In this document: one piece after another, positions 8,511 through 20,122 of the stretch | How the letters are laid out: each line of letters starts with the position of its first letter | How positions within the stretch are numbered: position 1 is the first letter of the stretch | Assembly (NCBI GenBank): GCA_002695005.1 | Contig: NZNT01000025.1 | Span: 1-64,000, forward strand | DNA: 64,000 nt | Reading direction: 5' to 3' | From: Maritimibacter sp. | GTDB lineage: Bacteria; Pseudomonadota; Alphaproteobacteria; Rhodobacterales; Rhodobacteraceae | Made by a program: the position numbers and the translations under genes | Notes under the pieces: model-generated | Databases searched by the model: none | What the model saw: the letters and a program-made list of their open reading frames with translations, nothing else | Told to the model about the DNA's origin: nothing

Positions 8511-9809
8511 ATGTACCGGGTCTGGAACTTCATCGCGAATTACTCGGTCCTGCTGATCGGCGGGGCGCTGATCGCGCTGGTCTGGGCGAACATCGACCCC
8601 GTGGGGTATCGCCACTTCGTAGAGTTCCCGCTCTGGTTCAACGGATGGATCGGCGAAGAAATACACCGCTGGGACATGGCCTTTGGCCCGGGTGCGGAGC
8701 TTTATGAGACCGGCGACGTGGAGCGGGTGCTGACCATCCATTATCTCGTCAACGATCTGCTCATGGCGCTGTTTTTCTTCATCGCCGGCAAGGAAGTGTG
8801 GGAAGCGGTGGTCCTGAAACGCGGGGCGCTGCGTGGGCGCAAGGCCGCCACGCCGCTGGTCGCCACGGCGGGCGGGATGATCGGGCCGGTCGTCGTTTAT
8901 CTTGGGCTCGCCGCGATCCTCGGCTCCGACACCTATGACGCGGTCGCGAATGGCTGGGCGATTCCGACCGCGACGGATATCGCATTTTCCTATGTCGTGG
9001 GGCGAATGGTCTTTGGCGCGGGGCATCCCGCGGTTCGATTCCTGCTCCTGCTCGCCATCGCGGATGATGCGGGCGGGCTCATCATCCTCGCGCTGTTCTA
9101 TCCGAGCGCGGCAATCGCCCCGGTGTGGCTGCTGTTGTCCTTCGCGGCGGCATTCGGCGCTTTCGTCGCGTTCAACTGGCTGCCGCGCAGGCTCGACCGG
9201 GGGGACCAGAACCGCCCGCGTTCGACCTGGGTGCGGCTGCACCTGTCGTGGTATCCCTATGCGGTCGCCGGGCTTGTCAGCCTTTTCGCCTTCACCCAGT
9301 CCGGGCTGCACCCGGCGCTTGCGCTCTTGCCGCTGATCCCCGCCCTGCCCCATGCCGACCGGGCCTTCGGCATCTTCGCCGAGGCCGAGACGCATCTGCA
9401 TGACGTGCTGAACGAGGCCGAACATGCGCTTCAGGTTCCCGTCGAGGTGATCCTGTTCCTGTTCGGGCTGGTGAACGCGGGTGTCGTGGTCACGGCGATC
9501 GGCGCGCCGACGTGGCTGGTGCTTGGCGGGCTGCTGCTGGGCAAGCCGGTGGGCATCGCGCTCGCCGGTCTGCTGGCTGCGCGCGTCTTCGGGCTGGGCC
9601 TGCCGGACGGGATGCGGACCGCCGACCTCGTGGTCGTCGGCCTTGTCGCCGCCATCGGCTTTACCGTGTCGCTGTTCTTCGCCGCCGTCGCCTTCGATCC
9701 CGGCCCGGTGCAGGAGGCCGCCAAAATGGGCGCGCTCTTCAGCTTCGTGGCGGTCATCGCCGCGCTGGTGGCGGGTAAATTGTTGCGGGTTGAGAAACGC
9801 GCGGTCTGA
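8511..9809 (+). CDS. nhaA: Na+/H+ antiporter NhaA
   Basis: 432 residues and about 12 membrane helices. It exchanges sodium for protons across the inner membrane. The functional aspartates are present: PTATDIAFSYVVG, and the paired Asp in LAIADDAGGLIILALFY, equivalent to the ion-binding Asp pair of E. coli NhaA. A helix-rich C terminus ends in VEKRAV-like basic residues. The ATG at 8511 is preceded by TTGGAGAG. It lies between a Hint gene and the polysaccharide-export pair without an obvious link to either. Confidence 0.95.
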   Translation: MYRVWNFIANYSVLLIGGALIALVWANIDPVGYRHFVEFPLWFNGWIGEEIHRWDMAFGPGAELYETGDVERVLTIHYLVNDLLMALFFFIAGKEVWEAVVLKRGALRGRKAATPLVATAGGMIGPVVVYLGLAAILGSDTYDAVANGWAIPTATDIAFSYVVGRMVFGAGHPAVRFLLLLAIADDAGGLIILALFYPSAAIAPVWLLLSFAAAFGAFVAFNWLPRRLDRGDQNRPRSTWVRLHLSWYPYAVAGLVSLFAFTQSGLHPALALLPLIPALPHADRAFGIFAEAETHLHDVLNEAEHALQVPVEVILFLFGLVNAGVVVTAIGAPTWLVLGGLLLGKPVGIALAGLLAARVFGLGLPDGMRTADLVVVGLVAAIGFTVSLFFAAVAFDPGPVQEAAKMGALFSFVAVIAALVAGKLLRVEKRAV

Positions 9810-10004
9810 AAACCGGGACTCAAAGGCCGATTGTTTCGCACGATATGGTTAATTTCGTCACGATCACGCCCCATTCATCGACAAAGCGTTGTCTTGAGGG
9901 GGCTTCATCCGACATAATGAGGACAGATTGGCCCGCTATAGCCTCTCGTTAACGATGTCTGGGTCACAACAGACACCGAGGCCGCAGCAGTAACCGGGGT
10001 TCGA

Positions 10005-10664
10005 ATGATCGAATTCAACAACGTTTCCAAGTCCTATTGGACCGGCGTGCAGCGCAAGGTCATCCTCGACCATGCGTCGTTTCGCGTCGAACTCGGGAAT
10101 TCGCTCGGCATCCTCGCGCCCAACGGGACCGGCAAGACGACGATCATCCAGATGATGGCAGGGCTGGAAAAGCCCGACGAAGGCGAAATCCGGCGCACGA
10201 GCCGCGTGTCCTTCCCGCTGGGCTTCATGGGCGGCGTGGTGCCCAAGCTCTCGGCCAAGGAAAACGCCCGCTATATCGCCAAGCTCTATGGCCTCGACCC
10301 GGATTACATCGAGGCGTTCACGCGCTGGCTTTGCGGGCTCGAAGAATACTACGACTTCCCGCTCGGCACGTATTCGTCGGGCATGAAGGCGCGGTTCACC
10401 TTTTCCCTGCTCCTCGCGCTCGAGTTTGACATCTACCTTATCGACGAGGGGATGCCGCAGACGACGGATGCGGAGTTCAACCGCAAGGCAGGCGACGTGC
10501 TGCGCCAGCGGTTGGAAAGCGCGACGGTCGTGGTGGTGAGCCATCAGGCCCAGACGCTTGAGAAATTCTGCCGTTCGGCGGCGGTGCTGCACAACGGGCA
10601 GCTCTTCATGTTCGACACCTTGGAAGAAGCGAAACAGCTCTATGACTACTCCACCCAAGGCTAG
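10005..10664 (+). CDS. Polysaccharide export ABC transporter ATP-binding protein (KpsT/ABC-2 type)
   Basis: 219 residues. Walker A is APNGTGKTT (about 39-47), the ABC signature is YSSGMKARF (about 124-132), Walker B is IYLIDEGM, and the switch His is in VVVSHQAQTLEKFC. The short length and the IDEG Walker B match KpsT-like ATPases that power export of capsular polysaccharide. No KpsM-type permease gene is adjacent, since nhaA lies upstream. The last 23 bases overlap the KpsE-like gene, which argues for coupled translation. Confidence 0.9.
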   Translation: MIEFNNVSKSYWTGVQRKVILDHASFRVELGNSLGILAPNGTGKTTIIQMMAGLEKPDEGEIRRTSRVSFPLGFMGGVVPKLSAKENARYIAKLYGLDPDYIEAFTRWLCGLEEYYDFPLGTYSSGMKARFTFSLLLALEFDIYLIDEGMPQTTDAEFNRKAGDVLRQRLESATVVVVSHQAQTLEKFCRSAAVLHNGQLFMFDTLEEAKQLYDYSTQG

Positions 10665-12408
10665 GAAATTCCGCATCCGCCGCCCCACGTCCGGGGATGA
10701 GGCAGGCGGGGACGCGCCCGCGACGGCGCAGGAACGGCCTGCCGCTCAACCGACGGCGCAGCCGCGTCCGGCCGCCCAGCAGCCCGCGCAACGTCCGCCC
10801 GCGCCCAAAGGTGCGGCCCTGCGCCCGCCCCGCCAGCTCAACCAGATGGAGGAGGCCGCGCTCGAAGGTCAGGAAGACGGCTTCGGCAGCGCCCCCTTCC
10901 CCGGCGCCGCCGCCTCGCAGGGCGGTCAGAAACCGCAGCCGACCCCGTCGCGCCGCGAGCCGCCCGAGGTCGAGATCGGGCGCATCAAGCAGGAGGGCCT
11001 GACGGGCCGCCAGTTGCGCATGGCCCGCCGGGTCGCGCAGAAGCACGGGCTTCCGGCCACGTCCGACTATGACGCCGTGCGCCTTTTGCGTCAGTCCGGG
11101 GTCGACCCGTTCCAGACCGCCAACATGCTACAGCTCGTCTCGTCCGAGGAGGAAGAACCGCGCAAGCCGCCGCAGGGGGCCGAGGGCCGCGTCCAGCTTC
11201 CCCAGACGATCCAGCCGCAGCAACAGCAGCTTCCCTCCACGAACGTATTGGACGCCGCTGACCGCGCGCGGTCGATTCAGGACATGCAGGAGCAGATCGT
11301 GCGCCGCCGGCGCAAGAAGCTGTTGCTGCTGGCCACGCGCCTTGCGGCGCTGGTCCTGCTCCCGACGCTTCTCGCAGGTTGGTATTTCTATGTCGTGGCG
11401 ACGCCGATGTATGCCACGAAATCGGAATTCGTGATCCAGAAGGCCGAAAGCGGCGGCACGGCGATGTCGAGCCTGTTTGCGGGCTCCGGCCTCGCCACGT
11501 CGCAGGATTCGATCACGGTGCAGAGCTACCTCACCTCCCGCGACGCGATGCTCAGGCTGAATGAGGAACTGGGGTTCAAGGAGCATTTCTCGGACCCGTC
11601 CATCGACCCGATCCAGCGGCTCGACGCGAACGCGACGAACGAGGAAGCCTACAAGACCTACAAACGCAACGTGAAGATCGGCTTCGATCCGACCGAAGGC
11701 ATCGTGAAGATGGAAGTCGTGGCCGCCGATCCCGAAACTTCGGCGGCCATGTCCGAGGCGCTGATCCGCTACGCCGAGCAGCGTGTCGACAACCTGACCA
11801 GCCGCCTGCGCGACGACCAGATGGCCGGGGCGCGCGACAGTTATGAAGATGCGGAACGGGCGATGCTGGAAGCGCAGGCCGATGTCCTGCGCCTTCAGGA
11901 GAGCATGGGGATCTTCGACGCGACGTCGGATGCGACCTCGATCATGGGCCAGGTCAACACGTTCGAAACTCAGTTGCAGCAAAAGCGGCTCCAGCTTCAG
12001 CAGCTTCTCGACAACCCGCGCCCGAACCAGGCGCGTGTCGAGGGTGTGCGCGGCGACATCGCGCGGCTTGAGGATCTGGTGGCGGACCTGCGCGCCCGGC
12101 TGACGGAGCAGGGCCAGCAGGGCGGCGACAGCCTCGCCTCCGTATCCGGTCAGCTGACCATCGCGCAGACCAACCTGCAAACGCGCACCGCGCTCATGCA
12201 GCAGGCTTTGCAACAGCTTGAAACGGCGCGGATCGAGGCGAACAAGCAGACCCGCTACCTCGAGCTCGGGGTGCATCCGGTTGCGCCGGACCAGCCGACC
12301 TATCCCCGCTCCTTCGAGAACACGCTTCTGGCGTTCCTCGTTTTCGCGGGCATTTACCTGATGGTGTCGATCACCGCGTCGATCCTGCGCGAGCAGGTGA
12401 CGAGCTGA
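10642..12408 (+). CDS. Capsule polysaccharide export inner-membrane protein (KpsE/Wzz-like)
   Basis: 588 residues. An unusual N-terminal cytoplasmic region of about 225 residues is rich in Pro, Gln and Ala, with a folded-looking island (about 118-165, GLTGRQLRMARRVAQKHGLP). TM1 is at about 227-252, a periplasmic coiled-coil domain spans about 260-555 (QLQQKRLQLQQLLDN, RLEDLVADLRARL), and TM2 is near the C terminus. This is the polysaccharide co-polymerase layout. The start at 10642 lies inside the ATPase gene, 23 bases before its stop. KpsE-type proteins link the ABC exporter to the outer-membrane channel, but no such channel gene is in the window. Confidence 0.85.
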   Translation: MTTPPKARKFRIRRPTSGDEAGGDAPATAQERPAAQPTAQPRPAAQQPAQRPPAPKGAALRPPRQLNQMEEAALEGQEDGFGSAPFPGAAASQGGQKPQPTPSRREPPEVEIGRIKQEGLTGRQLRMARRVAQKHGLPATSDYDAVRLLRQSGVDPFQTANMLQLVSSEEEEPRKPPQGAEGRVQLPQTIQPQQQQLPSTNVLDAADRARSIQDMQEQIVRRRRKKLLLLATRLAALVLLPTLLAGWYFYVVATPMYATKSEFVIQKAESGGTAMSSLFAGSGLATSQDSITVQSYLTSRDAMLRLNEELGFKEHFSDPSIDPIQRLDANATNEEAYKTYKRNVKIGFDPTEGIVKMEVVAADPETSAAMSEALIRYAEQRVDNLTSRLRDDQMAGARDSYEDAERAMLEAQADVLRLQESMGIFDATSDATSIMGQVNTFETQLQQKRLQLQQLLDNPRPNQARVEGVRGDIARLEDLVADLRARLTEQGQQGGDSLASVSGQLTIAQTNLQTRTALMQQALQQLETARIEANKQTRYLELGVHPVAPDQPTYPRSFENTLLAFLVFAGIYLMVSITASILREQVTS

Positions 12409-12424
12409 CGCGTGCCGGGGCCGG

Positions 12425-12880
12425 TCAGATCGGCCCCGGACGACGCTCCTCCGACAAGAGCACGTTTGCCTCGACCTCGCCCACGCCCGGCAGGGTCATG
12501 ATGCGACGGCGCAGGATGCGCTCGAAATCCGACAGGTCGCGCGCGACGATGCGCAGACGGTAGTCGTAGAGCCCCAGCACATGATGGACGAGCTGGACCT
12601 CGGGGATGGCGGTGACCGCCCGCTCGAAATCCTCGAGGCTGACCCGCCCTTTCGCGGCAAGCTTGATGCCGAGGAACACGGTCACGCCGAAGCCCAGCGC
12701 CTCCCGGTCGATTTCGACCCGCCGCCCGGCGAGGATACCGGCATCCGACAGCCGCTTGACCCGGCGCCACGCGGCGGGTTGCGACAGGCCGAACCGGCGG
12801 CCCAGCGCCCCGGCAGACACAGTGGCGTCTTCGGACAGTGCGCGAAGGAAGGCGCGGTCGATGTCGTCCAGCGCGGTCAC
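12425..12880 (-). CDS. Lrp/AsnC family transcriptional regulator (downstream copy)
   Basis: 151 residues. An N-terminal winged helix-turn-helix (about 4-60, ending SDAGILAGRRVEID) precedes a C-terminal RAM ligand domain (about 65-145, VQLVHHVLGLYDYRLRIV). The HTH recognition segment has AAWRRVKRL where the family often has TVSRRIKRL. Such proteins sense amino acids and form octamers. It overlaps the other Lrp-like gene by ATGA (12877-12880). The pair may control nearby ilvC, which is inference from proximity. Confidence 0.92.
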   Translation of the reverse strand: MTALDDIDRAFLRALSEDATVSAGALGRRFGLSQPAAWRRVKRLSDAGILAGRRVEIDREALGFGVTVFLGIKLAAKGRVSLEDFERAVTAIPEVQLVHHVLGLYDYRLRIVARDLSDFERILRRRIMTLPGVGEVEANVLLSEERRPGPI

Positions 12881-13335
12881 AGCGGCAGCGCCTCGCGCTC
12901 GACGATGGTGGCGACCTGCATCAGCGCCTCGATCTCGGAGATATGCGGCAGGGTCAGGATGCGCTCACGGTAGATCTGCTGATAATGCCCCATGTCGCGA
13001 GCGATGACGTGAAGCCGCACGTCGACCTTGCCCAGAAACGTCTGGATCTGCGTCACCTCGGGCACGTCGCGCGCGGCGGCGATGAATTCGTCGAAGGCGC
13101 GCGGATCGGTCTTGTCGAGCGTGAAGCGCAACGACACCTCGACGCCGTAACCCAGCCGGGACCAGTCGATCACCGCGTGCTGCCCTCGGATGACCCCCTC
13201 GCGCGTCATCCGGTCGAGCCGGCGCGAGGCCGTCGCGGGGGTGACGCCCGCAAGCTCGGCCAGCGCCCCGGCACTAAGGCCCGGGTCCGCCAGAAGGCGC
13301 CGCAGAAGCCGTCGGTCCGTATCGTCGATGCGCAT
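12877..13335 (-). CDS. Lrp/AsnC family transcriptional regulator (upstream copy)
   Basis: 152 residues: winged HTH (about 3-58, with TPATASRRLDRMTREGVI) and RAM domain (about 62-145, VTQIQTFLGKVDVRLHVIARD). The ATG at 13335 (MRIDDTDRRLL) was preferred because the residues just before it do not resemble Lrp N termini. With the next gene it makes a tandem pair of diverged paralogues that could form hetero-oligomers. The gene is divergent from the second Hint gene, 185 bp away. Confidence 0.92.
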   Translation of the reverse strand: MRIDDTDRRLLRRLLADPGLSAGALAELAGVTPATASRRLDRMTREGVIRGQHAVIDWSRLGYGVEVSLRFTLDKTDPRAFDEFIAAARDVPEVTQIQTFLGKVDVRLHVIARDMGHYQQIYRERILTLPHISEIEALMQVATIVEREALPL

Positions 13336-13520
13336 GATTTTCTCGTGCTTGGTCAGGAGAACGCATGACTTGATCGCAGATCGGGGGTTCAGCGTCAATT
13401 CTCACGGGCAGTGGGCTCATGGAACCGCCAAATTCCCCGACTAGCGCAGGATCGCCGCGCCTGCTATTCTTTCCCCAAGAGCACAAGCGGCGACACGACC
13501 GCAGGACATACGGGCAATTC

Positions 13521-15811
<2,291 letters not shown>

Positions 15812-15863
15812 TCCTGACAGGGCGGCGGCGGTCCCGCCGCAACGTCAATGTTCGCGATTGATT

Positions 15864-15890
15864 GACCCCGGCCAGTGGCCGGGGTCTTTT
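15864..15890 (+). terminator. Intrinsic terminator after ilvC
   Basis: GACCCCGGCC (15864-15873) and GGCCGGGGTC (15877-15886) form a perfect 10-bp stem with a 3-base loop, followed by TTTT. It ends 16 bases before the next ATG, so the EamA gene is probably read partly by terminator escape or from a promoter inside this short gap. Confidence 0.92.
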
Positions 15891-15906
15891 CGCCTCCGGA
15901 GGGCCC

Positions 15907-16836
15907 ATGACCACACCGCGCATCACCCCGGCCAGCTGGGCCATTCTCCTGACCCTCGGGCTTGTCTGGGGGTCCACGTTTCTCATCGTCGAGATCGCAT
16001 TACGCGGCGTGCCGCCCGGCTGGGTGTCTGCTGCCCGCGTGGCCTTTGCCGCCGCGCTGATGCTGGTGGTCTGGGGGGCCAAGGGGTTCCGGCTGTTCGA
16101 GGGGCCGGTCGGTCCGCGCACATGGGCGCTCCTCGTCTTCGTCTGCATGCTGTCGGCCACGTTTCCCTTCCTGCTCCTGCCGTGGGGCCAGCAGTATGTC
16201 ACCTCGGCCTTTGCCGGGATCACGATGGCTTCGATGATCTTCATCGTCCTGCCCATGGCGCATTTCATGGTGCCGGGTGAGCGGATGCAGTTGCGCTCCA
16301 CCATCGGGTTCCTGATCGGCTTTGCGGGTGTCGTCATCCTCATCGGGGGCGAGAGCCTGACCAACCGCGGGGACACGATGGCGCTTTGGGGCGGGCTGGC
16401 GGTGTTCGGGACTGCGGCCTGTTACGGCGTCGGCTCGATCTACATGCGCCGCCTGCCGCCCTGCGACCCGTTGGGCCTGTCTGCGATGGTGATGATCATC
16501 GGCGCGATCGCCACGGTTCCGGCGGCCTTCGCGCTGGATGGCCCGCCGCCGATGCCGGACCGCGAGACGTTCATCGCGCTCGCCGTGCTCGGGCTGATCC
16601 CAACGGCCGGGGCGAACTTCCTGCGGACCGTGCTGATCCGCTCGGCGGGCCCGACATTCCTCAGCCTCGTGAACTACATCGTTCCGGTGATCTCGGTGGC
16701 CCTCGGCGCAGCCGTTCTGAGCGAGGCGTTGCCGCCGACCATGCTCATCGCGCTGGTCGCGATTCTGGGCGGCATGGCGATCAGCCAGTGGGAGTCGCTG
16801 GTGCGTGTGGCGGGCAGGCTGCGCGCGCGGGCCTAG
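15907..16836 (+). CDS. EamA (DMT superfamily) transporter
   Basis: 309 residues with about ten membrane helices arranged as two EamA repeats. The first repeat begins [20 protein letters not shown] and the second [15 protein letters not shown]. Members export or import small metabolites, often amino acids or nucleotides-related compounds; the substrate here is unknown. The ATG at 15907 follows GGAGG at 15898-15902, which decides the start over an upstream in-frame codon inside the terminator. Its stop overlaps the glmM stop tail-to-tail through the palindrome CTAG at 16833-16836. Confidence 0.9.
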   Translation: MTTPRITPASWAILLTLGLVWGSTFLIVEIALRGVPPGWVSAARVAFAAALMLVVWGAKGFRLFEGPVGPRTWALLVFVCMLSATFPFLLLPWGQQYVTSAFAGITMASMIFIVLPMAHFMVPGERMQLRSTIGFLIGFAGVVILIGGESLTNRGDTMALWGGLAVFGTAACYGVGSIYMRRLPPCDPLGLSAMVMIIGAIATVPAAFALDGPPPMPDRETFIALAVLGLIPTAGANFLRTVLIRSAGPTFLSLVNYIVPVISVALGAAVLSEALPPTMLIALVAILGGMAISQWESLVRVAGRLRARA

Positions 16837-18179
16837 CCCGCCGCACGCTCCACCTCGGCGACGATCCGGTCCACCACGTCGACGAGGAAGGCTTCGTCCT
16901 CACACTCCGCCATCACGCGGATCAGCGGTTCGGTCCCGGACTTGCGGATCAGGAGCCGGCCCTTGCCGTTCAGCTCCGCCTCGCTCGTGGCGATCACTTT
17001 GCGGACATTTTCGGCCTCCAGCGGCGCCTGCCCGGCCTGAAACCGCACGTTTTTCAACAATTGCGGCACCGTTTCGAACACCTGCGTAAGTGACGACGCG
17101 GGCTTGCCGGTCTCGACCATGGCCGCGAGGAACTGAAGCCCCGCGAGCAGGCCGTCACCGGTCGTGGCGAAATCGGTCATCACGATGTGGCCCGACTGTT
17201 CCCCCCCGAGGTTGAAGCCCTTTTCGCGCATCCGCTCGACGACGTAACGGTCGCCCACCTTGGTCCGCTCCAGCCCGAGGCCACGACCCGCAAGGTAGCG
17301 TTCCAGCCCGAGGTTCGACATCACCGTGGCCACCAGCGCACCGCCCTTGAGCGTGCCGAGGTCGGCCCAGCGCCCGGCCATGAGCGCCATGATCTGATCC
17401 CCGTCCGCGACGCGGCCCGTCTCGTCGATGATCATCACGCGGTCGGCGTCACCGTCGAGGCAGATGCCCACGTCCGCGCCGTTGTCTACCACCGCCTGAG
17501 CCGCCGTAGCGGTCGCTGTCGAGCCGCAGTTCAGGTTGATGTTCTTGCCGTTCGGCTCCACCCCGATCTCGACCACATCGGCGCCGAGCTCCCACAACGC
17601 TTCGGGCGCTGCGCGGTAGGCGGCGCCATTGGCGCAGTCGATCACGACCTTCAGACCGTCGAGCCGCTTGTCCGTCGGGAAGGTCGTCTTGATAAACTCG
17701 ACGTAGCGATGGCGCCCTTCGTCGATCCGGCGCGCGCGCCCGATGTTTTCCGGTTCCGACGGCTCCACACCGTCGGCGACAAGCGCGGAAATCTCGTCCT
17801 CGGCAGCGTCCGACAGCTTGAACCCGTCCGGTCCGAAGAACTTGATGCCGTTGTCCTGAAACGCGTTGTGGCTGGCCGAGATCATGATGCCGAGGTCCGC
17901 GCGCATGGAATGGGTCAGGTGCCCCACGGCGGGTGTCGGCACGGGGCCGAGGAGCAGCACGTTCATGCCGGTCGAGGTCAGCCCGGCGGTCAGCGCGTTC
18001 TCGATCATGTAACCGGAGAGCCGCGTGTCCTTGCCGATCACGACGCGGTGGTCGTTCTTGCCGTCGCGGCGGAAGAAGCGCCCCGCCGCCGCCCCGAGCT
18101 TGAGCGCCATTTCGGCGGTCATCGGGTAACTGTTGGCCTTGCCCCGCACCCCGTCGGTTCCGAAAAGCTTGTCCGCCAC
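16833..18179 (-). CDS. glmM: Phosphoglucosamine mutase
   Basis: 448 residues. It converts glucosamine-6-phosphate to glucosamine-1-phosphate for UDP-GlcNAc, peptidoglycan and LPS. The catalytic phosphoserine loop is [18 protein letters not shown] (about 98-115), the metal loop [12 protein letters not shown] (about 239-250), and the phosphate-binding loop [12 protein letters not shown] (about 417-428). The N terminus [15 protein letters not shown] is canonical. It is third in folB-folP-glmM, starting 3 bp after the folP stop. Confidence 0.98.
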   Translation of the reverse strand: MADKLFGTDGVRGKANSYPMTAEMALKLGAAAGRFFRRDGKNDHRVVIGKDTRLSGYMIENALTAGLTSTGMNVLLLGPVPTPAVGHLTHSMRADLGIMISASHNAFQDNGIKFFGPDGFKLSDAAEDEISALVADGVEPSEPENIGRARRIDEGRHRYVEFIKTTFPTDKRLDGLKVVIDCANGAAYRAAPEALWELGADVVEIGVEPNGKNINLNCGSTATATAAQAVVDNGADVGICLDGDADRVMIIDETGRVADGDQIMALMAGRWADLGTLKGGALVATVMSNLGLERYLAGRGLGLERTKVGDRYVVERMREKGFNLGGEQSGHIVMTDFATTGDGLLAGLQFLAAMVETGKPASSLTQVFETVPQLLKNVRFQAGQAPLEAENVRKVIATSEAELNGKGRLLIRKSGTEPLIRVMAECEDEAFLVDVVDRIVAEVERAAG

Positions 18180-18182
18180 GGC

Positions 18183-19148
18183 TCAGTCTCCCCCGTTGAG
18201 CGCGGCGTGCAGTTTGAGCGCCTGCGCGGTTTCCTTGGTATCGTGAACGCGAATGACATGCATCCCCTGCGCGGCGCCGTGGAGCGCGACGGCGAGCGAC
18301 CCGCCCACCCGGTCTTTCGCTTCTTTCGCGCCGCCGATGGTGCCGATGAAGGTCTTGCGGGAGGCCCCCAGCAACACCGGCAGGCCGAGGTCGTGCAAGA
18401 GCGTCAGGTGGCGCATCAGTTGCAGGTTGTGGTCGAGCGTCTTGCCGAAGCCGATGCCGGGGTCTGTGACGATGCGCGCGCGCTTCACGCCCCGTTCCAC
18501 GGCAAAGGCGATGCGGGCTTCAAGGTGGTCCATTACCTCGCCCACTACGTCGTCATAGGTCGGGTTCTTCTGCATCGTGTCGGGCAGGCCCTTGGCATGC
18601 ATCAGGCACACCGGCACGTCGCGCTCGGCGGTGAGGTCGGCGAGTTCCGGGTCGAAGACAAAGGCCGACACGTCGTTGACCATGTCGGCGCCCGCGTCCA
18701 GCGCCGCCTCGGCCACCCGCGCCTTGCGCGTGTCGATCGAGATGGGCGTGGTGATTCCAGCGTCCCGGATCGCCGCGATGACCGGGGCGGTGCGGCGGAT
18801 TTCCTCGTCCAGCGCGACTTCGGCCGCGCCGGGGCGGGTGGATTCGCCGCCGATGTCGATGATGTCAGCGTCGTCCGCCATGACGCGGGCGCGGGCCACC
18901 GCGTCTGCCAGCCCGGCATGGTCGCCGCCATCGGAGAAGCTGTCAGGCGTCACGTTCAGGATGCCCATAACGCGGGGCCGGTCGAGCGTGAGACCGCAGA
19001 GGTCCGGGCGCGGATCGGACAGCCGGGCGCGCGCGCTCACGTCGTCGGGGCCGTTCACCGTGTCGAACCATGCGCTGGTCATGCCCGCGAGGGGCAGCGC
19101 ACCGCGTGGGCGTGGTCCGGTGCGCGCGATCGGCTCGGACCGGCTCAC
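18183..19148 (-). CDS. folP: Dihydropteroate synthase
   Basis: 321 residues. It joins p-aminobenzoate to the pterin pyrophosphate and is the sulfonamide target. Visible motifs are ILNVTPDSFSDGG, IDIGGESTRPGA, ISIDTRKARVAEAAL, DPGIGFGKTLDHN, LLGASRKTFIG and the final IRVHDTKETAQALKL. The start chosen is GTG at 19148, because it overlaps the folB stop as GTGA (19145-19148), the coupling style used throughout this window. The 60-residue N-terminal lead before the first core motif is longer than in E. coli FolP but seems usual for this group. Confidence 0.95.
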   Translation of the reverse strand: MSRSEPIARTGPRPRGALPLAGMTSAWFDTVNGPDDVSARARLSDPRPDLCGLTLDRPRVMGILNVTPDSFSDGGDHAGLADAVARARVMADDADIIDIGGESTRPGAAEVALDEEIRRTAPVIAAIRDAGITTPISIDTRKARVAEAALDAGADMVNDVSAFVFDPELADLTAERDVPVCLMHAKGLPDTMQKNPTYDDVVGEVMDHLEARIAFAVERGVKRARIVTDPGIGFGKTLDHNLQLMRHLTLLHDLGLPVLLGASRKTFIGTIGGAKEAKDRVGGSLAVALHGAAQGMHVIRVHDTKETAQALKLHAALNGGD

Positions 19149-20065
19149 GGCGTCTCCCCGATCACGATGGTGCGGGTGGGCAGGTCCGTCTCGGGCACCG
19201 GGCATCCGACGCAGAGGATTTCCTCGGCCTGCATAAGCCCCGCGAACCACGCGGTGAGAGCGAGCGGGTCGGTCACGTCGGCTTCGTCCCCGTCAACCGC
19301 ATCCAGCACGATCTTGGAGGGGGCCCAGACGCAAATCTGATTGTGCTTCATCGCCCAGTCGAGTTCGGTCCGCGTGCCGACGACAACGCAGCGCCGGTCA
19401 CGCGCCGCCAGCACCCAGGCGTTCAGTTCTATGGCGAGCAGGTCGATGCGTCGCTGCGGCAGGTCGCGCTTCGCATCGGGCACGGGCATATCAGGGGGGC
19501 CGACGCAGAGGATCGCGGGGGCTGATCCCGCCTCCAGCCGGTCCAGGAGGGCGATGAGCGCGGGGGCCGCGACGGCCTCGTTCGACAGATGGACGACGAT
19601 GGGATGCGGCAGCTCCTCGCCCGAAGGCGCGACCGGGGCGCTCTGGCCGTGGGATCGCACGATCTCGACCCCGAGCGCGCCGGGGCCACGGTCGAGCTTT
19701 TCGATACGCACGAAGACGCGCAGCGTCTGCGGTTCGAACAGGATGCGGTCGGCCACGCGTTCGGCCAGCGTTTCGAGCAGGTTCAGCCGCTCGGCGGCAA
19801 GTTCAAACGCAATCGCCTCGCTGATCGTGTCGTAGGAGAGGATCTTGTCCACGTCATCCTCGACAGGTCCGTCGGGTGCGCGGACCTCAACGACGATGTT
19901 GAAGCGCAGGCGCTGGGTCGTTCCCCGCTCCTGCTGAAAGGCACCGATTTCGGCCTCGACCACATGATCGCGCAGCGAAATCCGGTCCGGCGGGGCCGCC
20001 GGTTGACCGGAGGCTTCGGAGCGGGCTTCGGGGTGTTCGAAGGCGAGACGGGATTCAGAGGTCAT
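19145..20065 (-). CDS. folB: Dihydroneopterin aldolase with long C-terminal extension
   Basis: 306 residues, about twice the size of a typical FolB. Residues about 28-140 form the FolB domain: ISLRDHVVEAEIGAFQQERGTTQRLRFNIVVEV with the key Glu in EIGAF, then SYDTISEAI, LLETLAERVADRIL and VFVRIEKLDRGPGALGVEI. The remaining 165 residues (from SHGQSAPVA) show no motif I can name; they have alternating hydrophobic segments and a CVGCP tail. It may be a diverged second domain. FolB splits dihydroneopterin to 6-hydroxymethyl-dihydropterin, feeding FolP encoded next in the operon. Confidence 0.88.
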   Translation of the reverse strand: MTSESRLAFEHPEARSEASGQPAAPPDRISLRDHVVEAEIGAFQQERGTTQRLRFNIVVEVRAPDGPVEDDVDKILSYDTISEAIAFELAAERLNLLETLAERVADRILFEPQTLRVFVRIEKLDRGPGALGVEIVRSHGQSAPVAPSGEELPHPIVVHLSNEAVAAPALIALLDRLEAGSAPAILCVGPPDMPVPDAKRDLPQRRIDLLAIELNAWVLAARDRRCVVVGTRTELDWAMKHNQICVWAPSKIVLDAVDGDEADVTDPLALTAWFAGLMQAEEILCVGCPVPETDLPTRTIVIGETP

Positions 20066-20122
20066 GCGGGTCTCCTTGGCGGCGGAAAATGCCGCAAGGA
20101 CCCCGGAATGGAAAGCTGAAAG

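Noticed and set aside
17187-19340. 717-codon plus-strand open frame opposite glmM, folP and folB
   Set aside because: No motif, and it crosses three real minus-strand genes with clear catalytic motifs and overlapping starts.
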